The notes under the pieces: model-generated | What the model saw: only the letters and a program-made list of their open reading frames with translations | Databases searched by the model: none | What the model was told of the DNA's origin: nothing | DNA from: Hetaerina americana | Lineage: Eukaryota > Arthropoda > Insecta > Odonata > Calopterygidae | DNA: 64,000 nucleotides | Assembly: GCA_022747635.1 (NCBI GenBank) | Contig: JAKTNV010000005.1 | Coordinates: forward strand, 86,949,969 to 87,013,968 | Direction: 5' to 3' | In this document: positions 51,241 to 63,793 of the stretch, piece by piece | How positions within the stretch are numbered: position 1 is the stretch's first letter | Layout: each line of letters opens with the position of its first letter | Made by a program: the position numbers and the translations under genes

Positions 51241-53185
51241 TTGTTCTTCCTTAAGTGAAATCATGATTAATTATTATTAGAATTAAAGAGGATATGCATT
51301 TCCAAATGGTCCATTATCTATTTAGGAATAGATAATGCAGAAATTGTGGTGACTGGAGGCATCACAGAAGTGAAGAGGAGAGTTTTCCATAAAAGGCACT
51401 GTAGATAAAGTTAAGTTGTTTTTGTGGAGGTCTGAGGTGGAACTACTATCATTGAAATCAGTAATAGTTCTGAATTTAAAAGGTATCATTCGGCTGAATT
51501 AATACAGAACAATTCCTTCCGTATTTATAAGAAAATTTAAAGGTTATATGTATATACTCGTGTGTAAAAGATTTTAAAAATATTTTCCATATTCATATAG
51601 GACATGTGTGGAGCACTTGTAAAATATTTAGCTGTCATCTATTCCAAGGAAGAAATTGGTGAAAAAATAATAAATAGGCATTTAATAATTTTATGTGCTA
51701 TATATTGGCCAATGTATTGTGAGGATAGAATTGGGGTAAATAGTCTCACCAGGCAATATAGATTAGACTGAATGTTCATTTAAGGCACAATTAATTTAAC
51801 CCTTTGACATGGTAGCCCAGTGACTGCTAGGGCTCATTGGTTTTTGGGGATCCTTTCATTCATAATGATGTCCATTGAAGATGCATGTTTCTTCAGCCAT
51901 CCATCTTCAGATTAAAAGAGCCAATGTGTAAAAATTTTGTGTACATCTTATATAAGGATGTGGCAGCCAACTCACTGAGGAAAAGACACTTTACCTTACA
52001 TCTAGCTCCTATCCTTTGACCTAAGGACAACAAGCACAGCTCTATGAGTTATCAGGACATGCAAGCCCTTCCACCACATTACAGTTTTAGTCCATGGATA
52101 GGTTGAAGCCCAGAAAGGTTTTGGGAGAGAAAATTTGAGAGCTTGAAACCATCGCAGACATTTTCTTTAAAATCTACCCGTGTCTACTTGTCCAGTCGCG
52201 AACTACATCAATCTCCCTCTTCCGTATATCCTGTATATTCCATTCCATGGCCACCCACACTCCTCTCCTCTCAATTCCCCTCCTTTCCCTCCACATTTGA
52301 CTATCTTGCCCCTCCACAATTTCTCCTACCCCCATGCCAATTAATTTAATCATCACTCCCATTTGCATCCTGCCAATCAATATGGCATGACAATATGTGA
52401 TATTGTGTGAATGGCATTTAAACTTTCATGCCAAACCTTTGACTTAGGGCATGTGAGCAACTTATACTCTGACTTGAAAAAAATACTGATAAAATAAGTA
52501 ATTTGAAGAAAAAATTAACTTCTTAGAACTATCAACTGCATTATAATAAATAATGGGCAAATGCCTATTCCTTAGAAATTTCCTAAAATTTAATATAACT
52601 CCCTTATTATTGTGAGTATGGTCATTGGATATTTTTGTTCTTCCTTAATTTATCCTTTCAATGAAGTAGCCATTCATTTTTTCTTCTTTTGCCATTGAAA
52701 GCATGCCAATATATCTCAGCAACACAGAGGTAGGAACTATTATTCCTTGGCTACGTTTTGTATGCCTATGTTAGGTATACACGATGACTATGAGAGGAAA
52801 ATATGCAATGATGCCCATTAATTATTTCTGTACTATTAATACATCTAGAACCTGGAAAACTAGCAAGTTTTGGATGAGCGTAAAGTTAGTATCCATTGAA
52901 ACTTGTTATTATGCAAAAATTTTTTTAGAGTACTAATAATAACAGCAATAATTTCAATTACTAATAAAAGATAAATCAAAATCTAGAATCAACACTAAAT
53001 AAAATATGTCCTTTTATTTTCTTACAGTAGTGGTAAGAATTTTTGAAACAAAATATTTTTCTTTCTGAAAATCAAAGACTGAATTCATCAGCCAGGAATC
53101 TCTCTATTCCATTCCCGTTTTCATTTGAACACTTAACCGAAACAAAGCATAATGATTCTTTTAGAGAGTTTAAGGAAAGAAATTT
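51241..53185. other. intergenic DNA, nothing firmly recognised
   Basis: AT-rich. The stretch at about 52020-52380 has a minus-strand phrase (GTGGTGGAAGGGCTTGCATG) also seen near 26660, suggesting a shared old repeat, but its extent is unclear. Confidence 0.45.
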
Positions 53186-53189
53186 GAAA

Positions 53190-53335
53190 TTCGTATTATG
53201 GTCAGAGTGATCACAAATAAAATATATCAGTAAGAAATGAAAAAATGTATTATGGTTGGAGGGATCACAAATATAGTACGTTAGTATGAAATGAAAAAAT
53301 GTATTCTGGTTGGAGGGATCACGAATATAAGATTA
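53190..53335. repeat. 54-bp tandem repeat, about 2.7 copies
   Basis: The unit TGTATTATGGTTGGAGGGAT + CACAAATATA + AAATGAAAAAA recurs with anchors at about 53193, 53247 and 53301. Copies differ at a few positions. Confidence 0.8.
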
Positions 53336-53479
53336 TAGAGATTGACTGCAAGACTGACAGGTTTTACAAGAAAAATAAGAGACCAGAATGCTTGTAATCA
53401 CAATCCCCCAGGAGTCAGTTTGACACAATTAGCCTATAAGGTAGGGACTGCGCAGGGTTATATATCTGTATTTTATTGT

Positions 53480-53615
53480 AGGTTCCCCCCACCTTCCCCC
53501 ACCCATTTGAAAAACCCTAACCCTCTCACCCCTTACCCTTTCCTCCTGGTACTGCACCCCCTGTCACACACCTTTTTGGTGGCTCAAAGGGTACTGATGT
53601 AGATGTAGAAATGAT
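53480..53615 (-). repeat. dispersed repeat with GACAGGGGGTG core
   Basis: The minus strand reads CTACATCTACATCAGTACCC, then GAGCCACCAAAAAGGTGTGT, then GACAGGGGGTGCAGTACC. A related copy lies on the plus strand at about 62835-62900 (TACGTCTACACAATGCCCTG, then GCAAGCCACTGCAAGGTCAT, then GTGGCAGGGGGTGTTAGGG), and a weaker one at about 62560-62610. I infer an interspersed repeat, class unknown. Confidence 0.6.
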
Positions 53616-55029
53616 ATCAGGGGGTATGGATTCTAGTAAACTAATTTGGTGAGTTTTCCATATTTAAAGTGCCTCTTGCATCTGAAAATAGTAGACTCAC
53701 CACATTCTATCAAAATCCTAAACCTGATTTCAAGTTTCAAGCTTTCTTCATATTCCTTATTAGCCATACCTACCTTACCTTATTTACCTATCTACAAAAT
53801 TACACAAAGGTTTGCACTTGTGCTCTTCAATTTTTCCATTAATGACCTAAGTTTATTTCAGAAATAATGACAATTCAAGCAGCTGTACAATTGCAAAATA
53901 TATTGACTGTAGAATATGCAGAGTAATTGTCACTTTTTGTCATGATTTGAGAATTTAGTCCTAAAAAATATCACAATCCAATTATTTGTCAAGTGTGCAA
54001 GAATCTCAGTACCTGGAGAGTGATGTGATGAAAGAGTTGATGATCGCTTACTCTACATAAAAAACTGTTCATTGAAATACTCTTGCAAAACCTTTTCCAT
54101 GGTCTATGTTCCCCCATGCAATTGCAAGTACCTCTGTAGTTTTTGGAGTGACAGACCACTGGAAAAAAATTATATGATTCAGGATTAGAAGAAAAAAATC
54201 AGACAGAAACGGTGGGCAAAAGGTATTTTATTCACACTTACAACAACAAGGCAGTGTTTTTTTATGAAATTAACTTGCCTTCTTCCTTGTACGTACTTTG
54301 AGTACAGCAAACCGAGTTTTTGAAATAAAAATATATTACTGATCACATACTGTTATCCTACTCACAGAGGATATGATAATATACAGTTTGGACATTGCCC
54401 AAACCATTTCCATCCTAACTGCAGAAAGTAGGCTCTGCCTGCTAAACCAGATTGTGCTTCCACTGCTGAACAACCAACAGGTATATAGATATACATATTA
54501 CAATGGTGAAATGCATTTTCCATCAAAAATTTTTCTTGCTCCAGAACAACATTAGTGTCTTGACAGAGGTACCCACCACAATCTTTAAACATCTTTTGCT
54601 AAGTAAGTATCTCACGTCAGGTGTGATAAAAGTGGGTTCAGTTTTTCCTCCTCATCCTCCTTTTTTTTAAATGCTAAAAAACAACAAATGCATACTGTGA
54701 TAATGTACAGAGAGTCCCACTCAACCATGGGAAATAAACAAACACTCAGGCCCACTATGTTTATATAAGGAGAGAGAGAGAGAGAGATATGAAGAGAGAG
54801 AGAGGAGAGGGTGTTTTTTTTCATTTTGATATCACACCACCGTCTGTAATGACTTCAAACTGTATTAGTAATAACTTGTTGAGATTATGGATTATTTTAT
54901 ATGCTTTCTTTGCCCCGTAACTGGGGTAACTTCCCTGATTTGGCTTGAGATTGAAAAAACCTATTATGCTCACAAGCTGGTCAAGATTCTATATACTACT
55001 GCTCTTTAAGAAGCCTCCCACAAAACTTG
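53616..55029. other. intergenic DNA, nothing recognised
   Basis: AT-rich. A GA-rich simple repeat lies at about 54769-54812. Confidence 0.5.
54769..54812. repeat. (GA)n simple repeat
   Basis: Imperfect GA microsatellite with a TATGAA interruption. Confidence 0.9.
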
Positions 55030-55056
55030 CGGGAATAAATTTGAGAGCGCTTCGGC

Positions 55057-55370
55057 TCGGAATGATGTATAAGCTGGTTATTCTGCTGTTGATGCTAAAT
55101 GCAATGACAATCTGGGTTAGCGTGCTTCCATCCATCTGCCAGGATAAATTGATGAATAAAACTATTAAAAATGCCCTCCCTACTGCCCGGCAGCAGGTCA
55201 TAAGAACATTGATCGATAAGTACTTGAAAAATGTACTTCACACTCTTTTTCTTCTCCACTTTGAGATACTTTCCAATGGATCCAATGGATCATCATTGGT
55301 CCCTTGTCTCTTGTAAACGTTTTCATAAAACACTCCCCCAATGCATTCTACGTAACACTTGATGAGCTGC
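55057..55370 (-). pseudogene. doubtful odorant-binding-protein-like fragment
   Basis: After an acceptor-like GTCGTGCAG, the minus strand reads LIKCYVECIGGVFYEN, with the C-x3-C spacing and KCY..C context of the second and third cysteines of insect odorant-binding proteins. A proline/leucine stretch follows; in another frame comes SVKYIFQVLIDQC, which resembles the region before the fourth cysteine, then a tail ending NPDCHCI and a stop. The needed frameshift and the lack of the usual fifth and sixth cysteines mean this is a pseudogene or chance. Confidence 0.2.
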
Positions 55371-56504
55371 ACGACGAGACCACATTTAATTGATTTACAT
55401 ATTCGGTTCTTCAAGTCTTGATGGAAATACAACAAGAAAATTTCGGTTTAATGCAAGTTAGGAAGTATAGGATCACAGATTCACACATTCATTATACAGT
55501 TAGGGTATAATGTTAAGATTTTTATAATGTAAGGATTTTACTGAGGGCATTGTGTTGGAATTTACATGTTCAAATCAATTGATGTCATATTAATGGACAG
55601 TGTAGTAGGTAGTAGAATATTATAATTTTAAATTGTCTTTGTTAATTGCTTGGTAAGTGTCCTTGCAAACTATGCTGTGCAGAATGCCGTTGACTGATAT
55701 TTTTTGCGATATTACCTTCTGCAGTGGTGGCAGCCGGATGTATCACAAGTTTCAATAGACGTGACTTAATAATTTATTTAAAATTTGCCACATACCCGCA
55801 GCTAATCCCAACAAAGTTCAAGGCAAGCCCTACGTGTATTAGCATGTGAATGAATGTGGTAATAACGACATATGAAAGCGCTCATGCGCAGTGGGTGTCA
55901 TCGTGATGGCATAAAAGTCAACTATTTATTTTTGATATATATTTATATTTCTTTGCTCTAGAATGAGCGATTTTCGATTTACAGCATCTTCCTTCAGCTT
56001 TAAAAAAAAAAATGGAACTAAATTTTTGCCATCGACACACACACCATCATCATCAAACGGCAAATGTATTCTCAATTAATTCTTTTTAATAAAAAATTAA
56101 ATGCATCGTTACCATTGTTTTACCAATGAGTTTTTCTAGGGGTTAGTTCAATAGTATAACTGCAAAACAGTGAAGACATTGTGAATGTTGCATTTATTAC
56201 AAACTTCTTCCTCTGCCACTAAATTCACGGAATGTTAACTTTGGAATATGTATTGGAGTCTTGCTGTTGGAGAAATTAGTGGCACGGAGGGAGTACTTGA
56301 GAGTATTAAATGCCTAATATTCGACTAGATTTTGCAGTAGAACGGAATTGTTTAAGGATTACAAGAAATAAAAATAATAAGCCAACTCGACGTTGCGAAA
56401 TGGTTGGAATGTCATGGGAGGAATGTGAAAGTTGTGGTGGTGTTGGTGGTGGTAGTAGTAGTAATATAAAAAATTATTATTATTTATATATTTTTTGGAA
56501 TATA

Positions 56505-56510
56505 TTTATT
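56505..56510 (-). terminator. candidate poly(A) signal of the GNAT gene
   Basis: AATAAA on the minus strand about 365 nt after the GNAT stop codon, just past the G-rich block. Supported by position only. Confidence 0.35.
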
Positions 56511-56555
56511 TGTTCGATCATGCGCATTTGCGGTTCGCAGGTGTCAGAGGTCGAA

Positions 56556-56818
56556 TGAAAGGGGGAGATGGGAAGGGAGGGGGAAATGGGTGGAGAGAGG
56601 GGTATCTCTTCTCTCCCCTATGCAATTTGGGGGTGGGAGGGGAGAGGAGGAGGAAGGGGGGAGGAGGAGAAGGGGGTTTGCCGCGTGTGTGCGTAGTTAT
56701 AAAGGCGCGTGTCCGGAGGGGGCGGGGGGGGGGAGGGGGGGGGTGCTTCTTATCATTCTCCTCGCATGGAGAGAGGGCCCTGGGTGTGTTTCCTAGGACG
56801 GGAGGGGGGGGGGGAGTG
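56556..56818. other. long G-run block (plus strand), likely 3' UTR of the GNAT gene
   Basis: At least ten runs of four or more G, including stretches of 9-12 G at about 56726-56740 and 56805-56816. The plus strand could form several G-quadruplexes; the transcript of the minus-strand gene would be C-rich. The composition is extreme against the AT-rich neighbourhood and starts a CpG-dense kilobase that includes the GNAT exon. Confidence 0.85.
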
Positions 56819-56872
56819 GTGGATGAGGGAAGAGAGCGAGCGAGAGGGATGAAACGGGCGGGTAGATCGTAC

Positions 56873-57473
56873 TCAGTGACCCCCTCCGACCTCCGGCACT
56901 TCGGCTTCCCGGAGTTCTCCGCCCCCAGTGGGGCCCTTCGGGGTCTTCTGCGGCGCCCTCCCCTGCTGCGGGACTTCCGCCTCTGAGAGCAGTTCCTCCT
57001 CGGCCCTGGCCACCGCCCCGGCCGCCGCCTCCGGCACAACCGCTTCCTCCCCGTCCTCCGACCCCCGGGGCCAGCCCTTGGGCCTCAGGATGGCCCTGAC
57101 CGTCTCGTAGCGCCGCCGGAAGCCCAGCTTGGCGTATAAGCTCTGCGAGGCCGAGTTTTCAGGTCGGATGACCACGAAGGGGATGTAGCCACGGGCGAGG
57201 ACGGCGCTGGTGAGGCGGCGGGCGAGCAGGAGGCCGTAGCCCCGCCTCCGGAATGCCGGGAGCGTCTGCATGGAGAACATGGCGCCGTAGTAGCTCTGGA
57301 CCATCCAGGCGGCTAGCTCGCCGTCGGAGGAGAACACCCCGAAGGCGGGGAGGGCGCGGATGAGGCGCTCGAACACCTCGACGGACTCCATGTCGTTGGC
57401 CGGATAGAGCGAGTGGATGGCGATGGCGTGCTCGGGTTCCAGCTGTCGAAGCTGGGCTTCGTCGAGGAGGGCG
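56873..57473 (-). CDS. GNAT (GLYAT/FR47-like) acyltransferase, last exon
   Basis: Terminal exon of a gene for an acyl-CoA-dependent N-acyltransferase. The acceptor (GTTTTTTTCCCTCAG) is strong; the stop TGA is at 56875-56873, giving 199 codons. Residues about 1-130 are the C-terminal GNAT domain: GVFSSDGELAAWMVQS, then SMQTLPAFRRRGYGLLL with the acetyl-CoA-binding R-x-x-G-x-G motif (RRRGYG), then PFVVIRPENSASQSLYAKLGF, the N..S..LY.KLGF end of the fold. The last 65 residues are a Glu/Ala/Pro-rich tail without a domain. Arthropod genomes have many such GLYAT-like genes of unknown substrate. Upstream exons should lie above 57.5 kb on the minus strand but I cannot find them. The ATG at 57505 lies in the intron tract and is an unlikely start. 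Codons are very GC-rich. Confidence 0.87.
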
Positions 57474-57629
57474 CTGAGGGAAAAAAACGGAGGCGTGTCA
57501 ATCACTCTTCCTACTGGAAGCTACGAATCGTCTCATTAAGGGGGATGCGGAGGAGGACATTACCAACGACTTCTGTCGAAAAACCAACACAAATAAAGAT
57601 CATTCCTATCTTTTATAAAAAAAGAGGAT

Positions 57630-57756
57630 AATGAATAACTAGTCGTAGCACTTTTCCACTGGATAAAATTTATGTCACGACCGGGTTTCGATGTTTTACA
57701 TCATCATCAGGTAACAAAATGAAGTTGTGTGCCGCCTTATATGCATTTAACATTCC
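57630..57756 (+). repeat. foldback left arm
   Basis: 127-bp arm starting AATGAATAACTAGTCGTAGC and ending CATTTAACATTCC; pairs with 58106-58234. Confidence 0.88.
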
Positions 57757-57794
57757 GGAACGAGGGGAATTAATGAGGCAGGAGGAATTTCAAA

Positions 57795-58100
57795 TAGGGG
57801 ATCGAGATGGTGCGGTGGCTATCGTACTAGCTTCCCAACCAGAAGGCCCGGGTTCAAATCTCGGCGGCGTCGAATATTGGTGAGTGGTATCCTGATCCTT
57901 ACTTGAGGTGCTTTGTGAAGGGCACTTTGAGTGAGTACGCCAACCATCGGATGGGACGTTAAGCTGCGGACCCCAATGGCGCCTATCGTAAAGAGTAGGC
58001 TAATGCCAACGCCGGGTTTCTCTCCACCCTTCATCCTTTCCTGTCCATCTCTAATGGCACAAATGACTGTAGCTGTCGGTCGCCTCCCCTAAAATACTAC
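57795..58100 (+). mobile_element. tRNA-derived SINE inside the foldback loop
   Basis: The head reads GATGGTGCGGTGGCTATCGT with an A-box-like TGGCTATCGTACTAGC, then the B box GGTTCAAATC at 57851-57860. The body runs to about 58100. It is a different SINE family from the one at 15.4 kb. It fills nearly all of the spacer between the foldback arms. Confidence 0.78.
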
Positions 58101-58105
58101 TTCTA

Positions 58106-58234
58106 GGAATGTTAAATGTATATAAGATGGCACACAACTTCATTTTGTTACCTGATTATGATGTAAAACATCCAAACCCGGTCATAAAATAAAAATGTTA
58201 TCAGGGGGAAAAGTGCTACGATCAGTAATTCATT
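58106..58234 (-). repeat. foldback right arm
   Basis: 129-bp arm, the reverse complement of the left arm with scattered substitutions and one or two small indels. Confidence 0.88.
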
Positions 58235-59639
58235 TTGTTCGATTTCCACCACATCACACCTGAAACTACTCAAAAAGAGGATAAATTGAAATTAATCATT
58301 GATGTCAGGAGGAGCGGAGAAATGAAAATTGGAAGCGTTGGAAATGTGGTGCAATGAAAGAATTAGGTAAATAAAGTTGATATGCATGTATGCAAATGAA
58401 GCAATACTCCAAAGGGCATGTAAGGAGAGAACATGTTGACAGCAAAATGGGGGAAACTAATTGGACACATCTTGGGAGTAAGAAATCTTACCAAAGACTA
58501 AAAATGAAGGAAACATGGGGGAGAGGAATTATATAGGAAGGATAAACTACAAGAGGCAATCAAGTAATGGAAATTGTTGGTGCAAGGATCTATTAGAGAT
58601 TGGCAAGGAACAGGGTCACAGTTTGGAGAGATGCTACGAACCAAAGCTCAGATTGATAGCCAGTAATTATGAAAAAAAATATCTGGCTCACTGCACCATA
58701 AGAATTAAGATCCAAAGGAGGGAAAGGACCTAGTATAATGAAATTTAAGAATAAGAAACTTAAAGCTTAAAAACTCCATGGGTGTGGTACCAAAAAATCT
58801 CCCTTCAAACTGTTTCAAATAGTGACCAATTGAGAAATGATTGCCAACATTCATTTAGCAGATAAGACATGGTAAGAAGAAAAATAAACAAACACATGAA
58901 CAATTTTGGATTAGCCCATTCATATTTATCTTGTGAAATAATTTCTTTCAATTTCCCTTTTCAACTCTCGAAGACATGCATAGAAATATGTTCATTACGT
59001 AATGGTTGATAATGTACAGAAAAAAACAGAACACCCTACACACGCATAGTAACATTAAATGCATTCCTCTCGTTTGACCACTAACTTTGCAGGTCAGAGA
59101 ATGCTCTATCAATATTTGTATTTTATGAAGAAATTGCAAAGAAAAACTGAGTACTATTCAGTCATTCTGAATAGATATATATATATTTTTATAAACATTT
59201 ATGAAAATATTTGATCATTTTGACATGAGTGAGTATAATTAAAAACCCTTCATTACTTATTCATCTGACTCTCAAAAATATATTCAGATTGGTCAGCTAT
59301 TTAAAATTCTCAGAATCATCCATTGGTACCACTTCGTCAAACATGTAGCAAACAGAGCATTCTAAATTATTCCAGTTTGGTACCCTGGTCATTGTCAGGA
59401 CATGGTCTATTTAGGCAGTAGTAATAGATTTAGGGGAGGTGACCAACAGCTGAGGTCATTTGCGGTCTATTTAGGATGGACCAACTCATCCAAATATTCT
59501 ATGCAGTTACCAGACAAATTTTGTATGCCTAGAAAGTTTTTCAAATTCATTACCAATTCCTTAAGTGTTTATATGTTTTGTCAACAGAAAATGCATTAAT
59601 TTCAAAGGTTCGAAGTTGCAATCCATTTATTCAGGGATA
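58235..59639. other. intergenic or intronic DNA, nothing recognised
   Basis: AT-rich; could be an intron of the GNAT gene, whose 5' exons are not located. Confidence 0.45.
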
Positions 59640-62100
59640 ATTTATTTAAGGGAAAGACCAAGATGTTTTATACTTCTTGGGTAGGGTCACCCATCCTTGT
59701 AGGTCAAAGGTTAGGAGCCATACAAAAGGTAGTCCATGCAGTGTCTGTTCCTCATGGAGGCAGCTGCAAAGGCATCTGACTCCAGTGGGCCAGGGAATTA
59801 CAATGTCACATTAAAATCACCATTGAGGAGGGCAATGGGAAACCACCTCAATTATTATTCCAAAGATTAATAAGATGGATATAAAAACTATGTTTGAGTC
59901 CTGACAACAAAATATTTCAGCCCGGTTGACCTGAATAGCAGGGATATTAGAGTGACAGCTATAGAGTAACAAACAGTGGAGGGGAAGAGAGTCCAGGAGA
60001 GGTTGCCATAATAAGGAATGAAAAGGTTGGAAGAAGCATAGTGTAAGCATATTGCAGGTAGAATCTGGTCGTTGCTCAGGTATTTATGCCACAAAGCAAC
60101 CATAAAGAGAAAGAAGTAGATAGGGTATACAATCAGTTAGAGGGTATAATTGCAAGTGTTTCTGCAGAGAAACATTTTATAGTGATGAGGGAAAAGAATA
60201 CGATGGTAGGTAAAGGAAGAGATGGTGATGAGGAGGTGGATTCCGGGTTGGGAATGAAGAATGACTGCGGGGAGAAAGCAATTGAATTTTGTCAGATTAC
60301 AGGGGTTTATCATCACCACCACATGGCTTAATCACCACAAAAGGTTTATGTATACTTGGAAAATTCTGAAGGAGAATGAATGATGAAGATGTGTATGTCA
60401 TTGGGGAGAAGATAAAGAATATGATATTGAGAGAAGAATGATTGATTCCTGTAAGGATCAGTAATGTGTTCTCAGGAACACAAACATTAAGCATGAAGAA
60501 ATTCATAAGTATACTTTGGTTAATTAATTGAGGAATCTGAAATAAATTGAAGAATATGTAATTTTAGAAAATTAAATTTAATTATTGTTCAGTATATAGG
60601 ATTAAAGGCAGAAATAAAATCGAATTATCATTTAGTTGCTTCGGAAATAGCCTAAACAATCAAGGCTAAAATGCAATGCAATAAGAAGAAGTGGGGTGTT
60701 GAAACGACAATAGCTGACGATCCAAAATACATATGCTACACATTTGCTGTAGGAAGAGAGAGTAAAAAAAAAGACTCAAGGAGAGGCTGCTTGCAACCAA
60801 TGAGGGCTGGAATGCTAAGCGATTGATTGCGAAAGAAGCTGAAGAGATTTCAGGAAGGGAGAGAAGAGATAAAGCTATAACAAAATAGTTGACCATAGAG
60901 ATTTGGGAAGATGTTGTAGGAAAGAAGATATTTTATCTGAAATGGCTGAATTTGAGGAAGGACTAAAGGACTCAGACACCCAACAGACCAAGATTAGGTT
61001 GTGGCATATCCCGCAACCGTTTTGAAATACATGCGCAAGAAGAGTTGGACAATGAAAACAATACTGTGGACCCTGAATTTGGTCCCTGGCAACAGGTTTA
61101 ATTTCATTGTAAACCGATTCATGGAATTATGCTGTGAACGTCAGTGTCTGGCGATTTTGAATGTGTGACTGGTCACTGTTGAGAGATTAAATTTCCCTGT
61201 AAATCACCACACCAAGTTTAATTTTACCTGCTTCCTTTCCCTTTTTAAATGGCGTAAAAAACCCATTACGGCTAAAGGAAAATTTTGCATGTAGTCAATC
61301 TAAAAAAAAGCCATATAAAGCTTAATTTCACCTTTCCATGCTCACCACTGTTTGAAAATGACCAGGCCTTGATTGCTCAAAGTAGGCAGGATGCTAAGTT
61401 AGTGATAAGAAAGTTATTTGAAGTCTTTGAAAGAGGAGGACTTCGAGGGAAAATGAAGAAAACTGAATACACATCTGGTGGTATTAGGAGATGGGAAAGA
61501 TATAAATCTGGTACAAGGAACCACCAGTTCATAAAACAGTTTAAGTGCTTATACTGCATTGTTCCTGTATTCGCAAGGTATGAATATGATATGGAATGCA
61601 GAGAACACACTTCAAGTCAGACGAGAAATTGAAATGTTAATGAGGCCCTATGGAGCAGAGTTATATCTGACGAAATGAAGAAGAGAATTGTGCAAGCAGT
61701 GGTAGGGACCCATGGGGCAGAGAGCCTGGACTATGAGTGAACGTCTGAAAATTAAAATAGAAGCTGTGGAGATGCAGGGGATGAAGACAGGAGCCAGATA
61801 TCAAAGTTAGAAAGGAAAACACATGAAGATATTAGAAAGGTTACAGATGTGAGAGAATCATTGGTATAAAGAATCCATAGGTAGAGCTCTTCAATGGTAT
61901 GGCCATGTTTGAAGAATGGACGAGGGAAGATGGTCAAGAAATCTGTTATAATGGACATTACCAGGAAGATGGAAACATAGATGGCCTATGAAAAACATGG
62001 AGAGTAAAGCAAAAATAGTATTTGAAATAGGAGGGGTCAAGGATTGGAAGAGGAATATTGCAACATCTAGGAAGACTGGCAGATGGGAATAAAGGGTGAC
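59640..62100 (+). mobile_element. LINE relic with endonuclease and RT regions
   Basis: The endonuclease part at about 60055-60330 reads SGRCSGIYAPQSNHKEKEVD, VYNQLEGIIA, FIVM and KAIEFCQITG, matching the Y-A-P...V.D.FY..L and LL.FC.....T blocks of AP-type LINE endonucleases. The catalytic G-D-F-N is degenerate (MREKN). The RT/connector part at about 61340-62000 reads LFENDQALIAQSRQDAKLVI (altered FADD box), MKKTEY, then HGAESLDYE and later charged blocks. It is broken by many stops. Boundaries are approximate. Confidence 0.83.
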
Positions 62101-63389
62101 CACAAAAAAGCAGAAATTCCCTTAGAAGCTCATAGGATAAGAGTAGAATATTTTACTTTGCTTCAATATAAAGACATCATCTGGAGTGCAATGCCAAATT
62201 GTGTAGGTGCCACAAGGCATAATTTAGGGATTAGGTGGTTGCAAGGAACGAAGACAAGGAATAATTGCAACTATTTCTCAGTTCAAGGAGATTATTTCTT
62301 CTGACATTGACTAGCAAAACATGTACTCCAGGAATTCTGTAATACCAGGGTCATGCTCATTTTATCTTCTTGCTCATTTAGCCTTTTTATTCTCCCACCT
62401 GGCCTGCTGGTTTTCCTCCCATAGAGGCATTGAATCATGTTATTGAGCAATGCAATGAGTGTCACCCCTTTGACTACTAGGTCCAAGAAGATCTTTTATT
62501 GTTCCTTTGCGTGTTTGGTAGTATGAATGTTTTGAAAAAAAGCTTTTGATATTTTCATCATCATCCGCAAGCCTCTGCAAAATCATGCGATGGGGATGCT
62601 GGGATACCAACTCTCGGTAACACTGCCAAACTGAGTAGAATTTTATTATACAAATTTATAAATAATCAGATAATATATATGTCTGGGAGAAGGATGGATA
62701 CCAAGGGATTAGAACAAGTATTGGGTGCCTAGTTGGAGAGGCTGGGGTCACAGGGTTGATTGCAACACGAAGTTCACAGGAAAAGAAGGTCAGGGTGCAG
62801 TTAGGCATTTTAAACAATTTAGTCATTTGTACTTCTACGTCTACACAATGCCCTGCAAGCCACTGCAAGGTCATGTGGCAGGGGGTGTTAGGGCTCCAGC
62901 CATACCTGCAGTATCATTATTTTATGCATAAACTTAAATTCTTGTTAGCTCATATTAAAATAAATCTTGTGCACATTATTCCTATGCCTTTCTCCATTAG
63001 TATCTAAACCATTTGTGGGTTATTAAGCATATTTGTCAAGAAGGTTTAACTGATGCCACTTTAATTATTCATGTAAGTAATTATATTTCTCTTTATATAG
63101 TGGTGATATTTTTGAGGAAAAGATGATTTCCTTGTCATGAAAAATGGAGATCACACAACTTAGAGAATAGTTATGATGCTAATAAACTCTCATTAACACT
63201 AAACTTTCACATTATGGGAGCTAAAAGCATTTGGGGTGGTGATATAAATATCCACTTCTCACACAAAAGAAAACCTGTGCTGAGCAAAAATATATTCTGT
63301 GGGAGACCACATTTTAAATTTCAGTTGAGTGAAACGTAATCAAACTTTGCCCCAGATCTGAACCCTGGAAGAAAGGGTATGAGCGAGCC
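62101..63389. other. intergenic DNA with dispersed repeat copies
   Basis: AT-rich. It holds the plus-strand copies of the GGCAGGGGGTG repeat (about 62560-62610 and 62835-62900). The presumed 3' UTR of the gene at 63.4 kb lies at its right edge. Confidence 0.5.
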
Positions 63390-63635
63390 TTACTCGGCCT
63401 CCTCCCCCTCGCCTCCCTTGACTGCCTCCAGCTCGTCCTCCTCTTCCTCCGTCGTCTCCCCCTCCCCTCCACCATCCCTCCCTCCGCCCCCCTCCGATCC
63501 ACTCCCGTTCTGCCCATTCCTGTCCTTGGGACGTGCACCACTGCCAACGGGGGCCTCAGCTTTCGTCACGCATTCAGACTTGCACTCTTTATCACCGGAC
63601 TGTGGACCGTCTACACCGCCCTCTGCTTTGTTACA
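63390..63635 (-). CDS. last exon of an unrecognised gene, acidic C-terminus
   Basis: On the minus strand a pyrimidine-rich acceptor (CTCTCTCTCCTCGGTAG) precedes 81 codons and a TAA stop at 63392-63390. The segment starts CNKAEGGVDGPQSGDKEC, has a Gly/Ser-rich middle and ends in an acidic run (TTEEEEDELEAV, then GEGEEAE). GC content is far above the flanks, as in the other host exons here. I do not recognise the family; the composition fits a disordered nuclear or cytoplasmic tail. The opposite strand has a Ser/Pro-rich open frame over the same bases, which I regard as its shadow because it has no splice or domain support. Confidence 0.55.
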   Translation of the reverse strand, partial: CNKAEGGVDGPQSGDKECKSECVTKAEAPVGSGARPKDRNGQNGSGSEGGGGRDGGGEGETTEEEEDELEAVKGGEGEEAE

Positions 63636-63755
63636 CTACCGAGGAGAGAGAGAAAGAGGAGTGTTAGTTTTTCATAGGAACATTAATGGAGAGTGAAAAT
63701 GCAAATAGACAGGTTGATAAACACCAATGTGGTGGCTGACTTCAAGCAAACTCAC

Positions 63756-63793
63756 CATCCATTTAATTTTTTCACCGTAAGTACACACAAAAT
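63756..63793 (-). CDS. candidate penultimate micro-exon of the same gene
   Basis: The minus strand reads FVCTYGEKIKWM and then a consensus GTGAGT donor at 63755. This is in phase 0, as the next exon requires, and the intron would be 120 bp, like the short LYRM2 introns. The proposed acceptor (AATGAAG) lacks a good pyrimidine tract, so the exon start is uncertain. Confidence 0.3.

Larger units (their letters stand above)
57630..58234. mobile_element. foldback (inverted-repeat) element with a SINE in its loop
   Basis: The left arm 57630-57756 and right arm 58106-58234 are inverted copies of each other, about 85-90% identical by eye. Both contain TCGTAGCACTTTTCC, GACCGGGTTT.GATGTTTTAC, ATCA.CAGGTAACAAAATGAA and CATTTAACATTCC. 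The tips are AATGAAT and ATTCATT. The loop contains a tRNA-derived SINE. There is no transposase. This is MITE-like or foldback-like; no clear target duplication is visible. Confidence 0.88.
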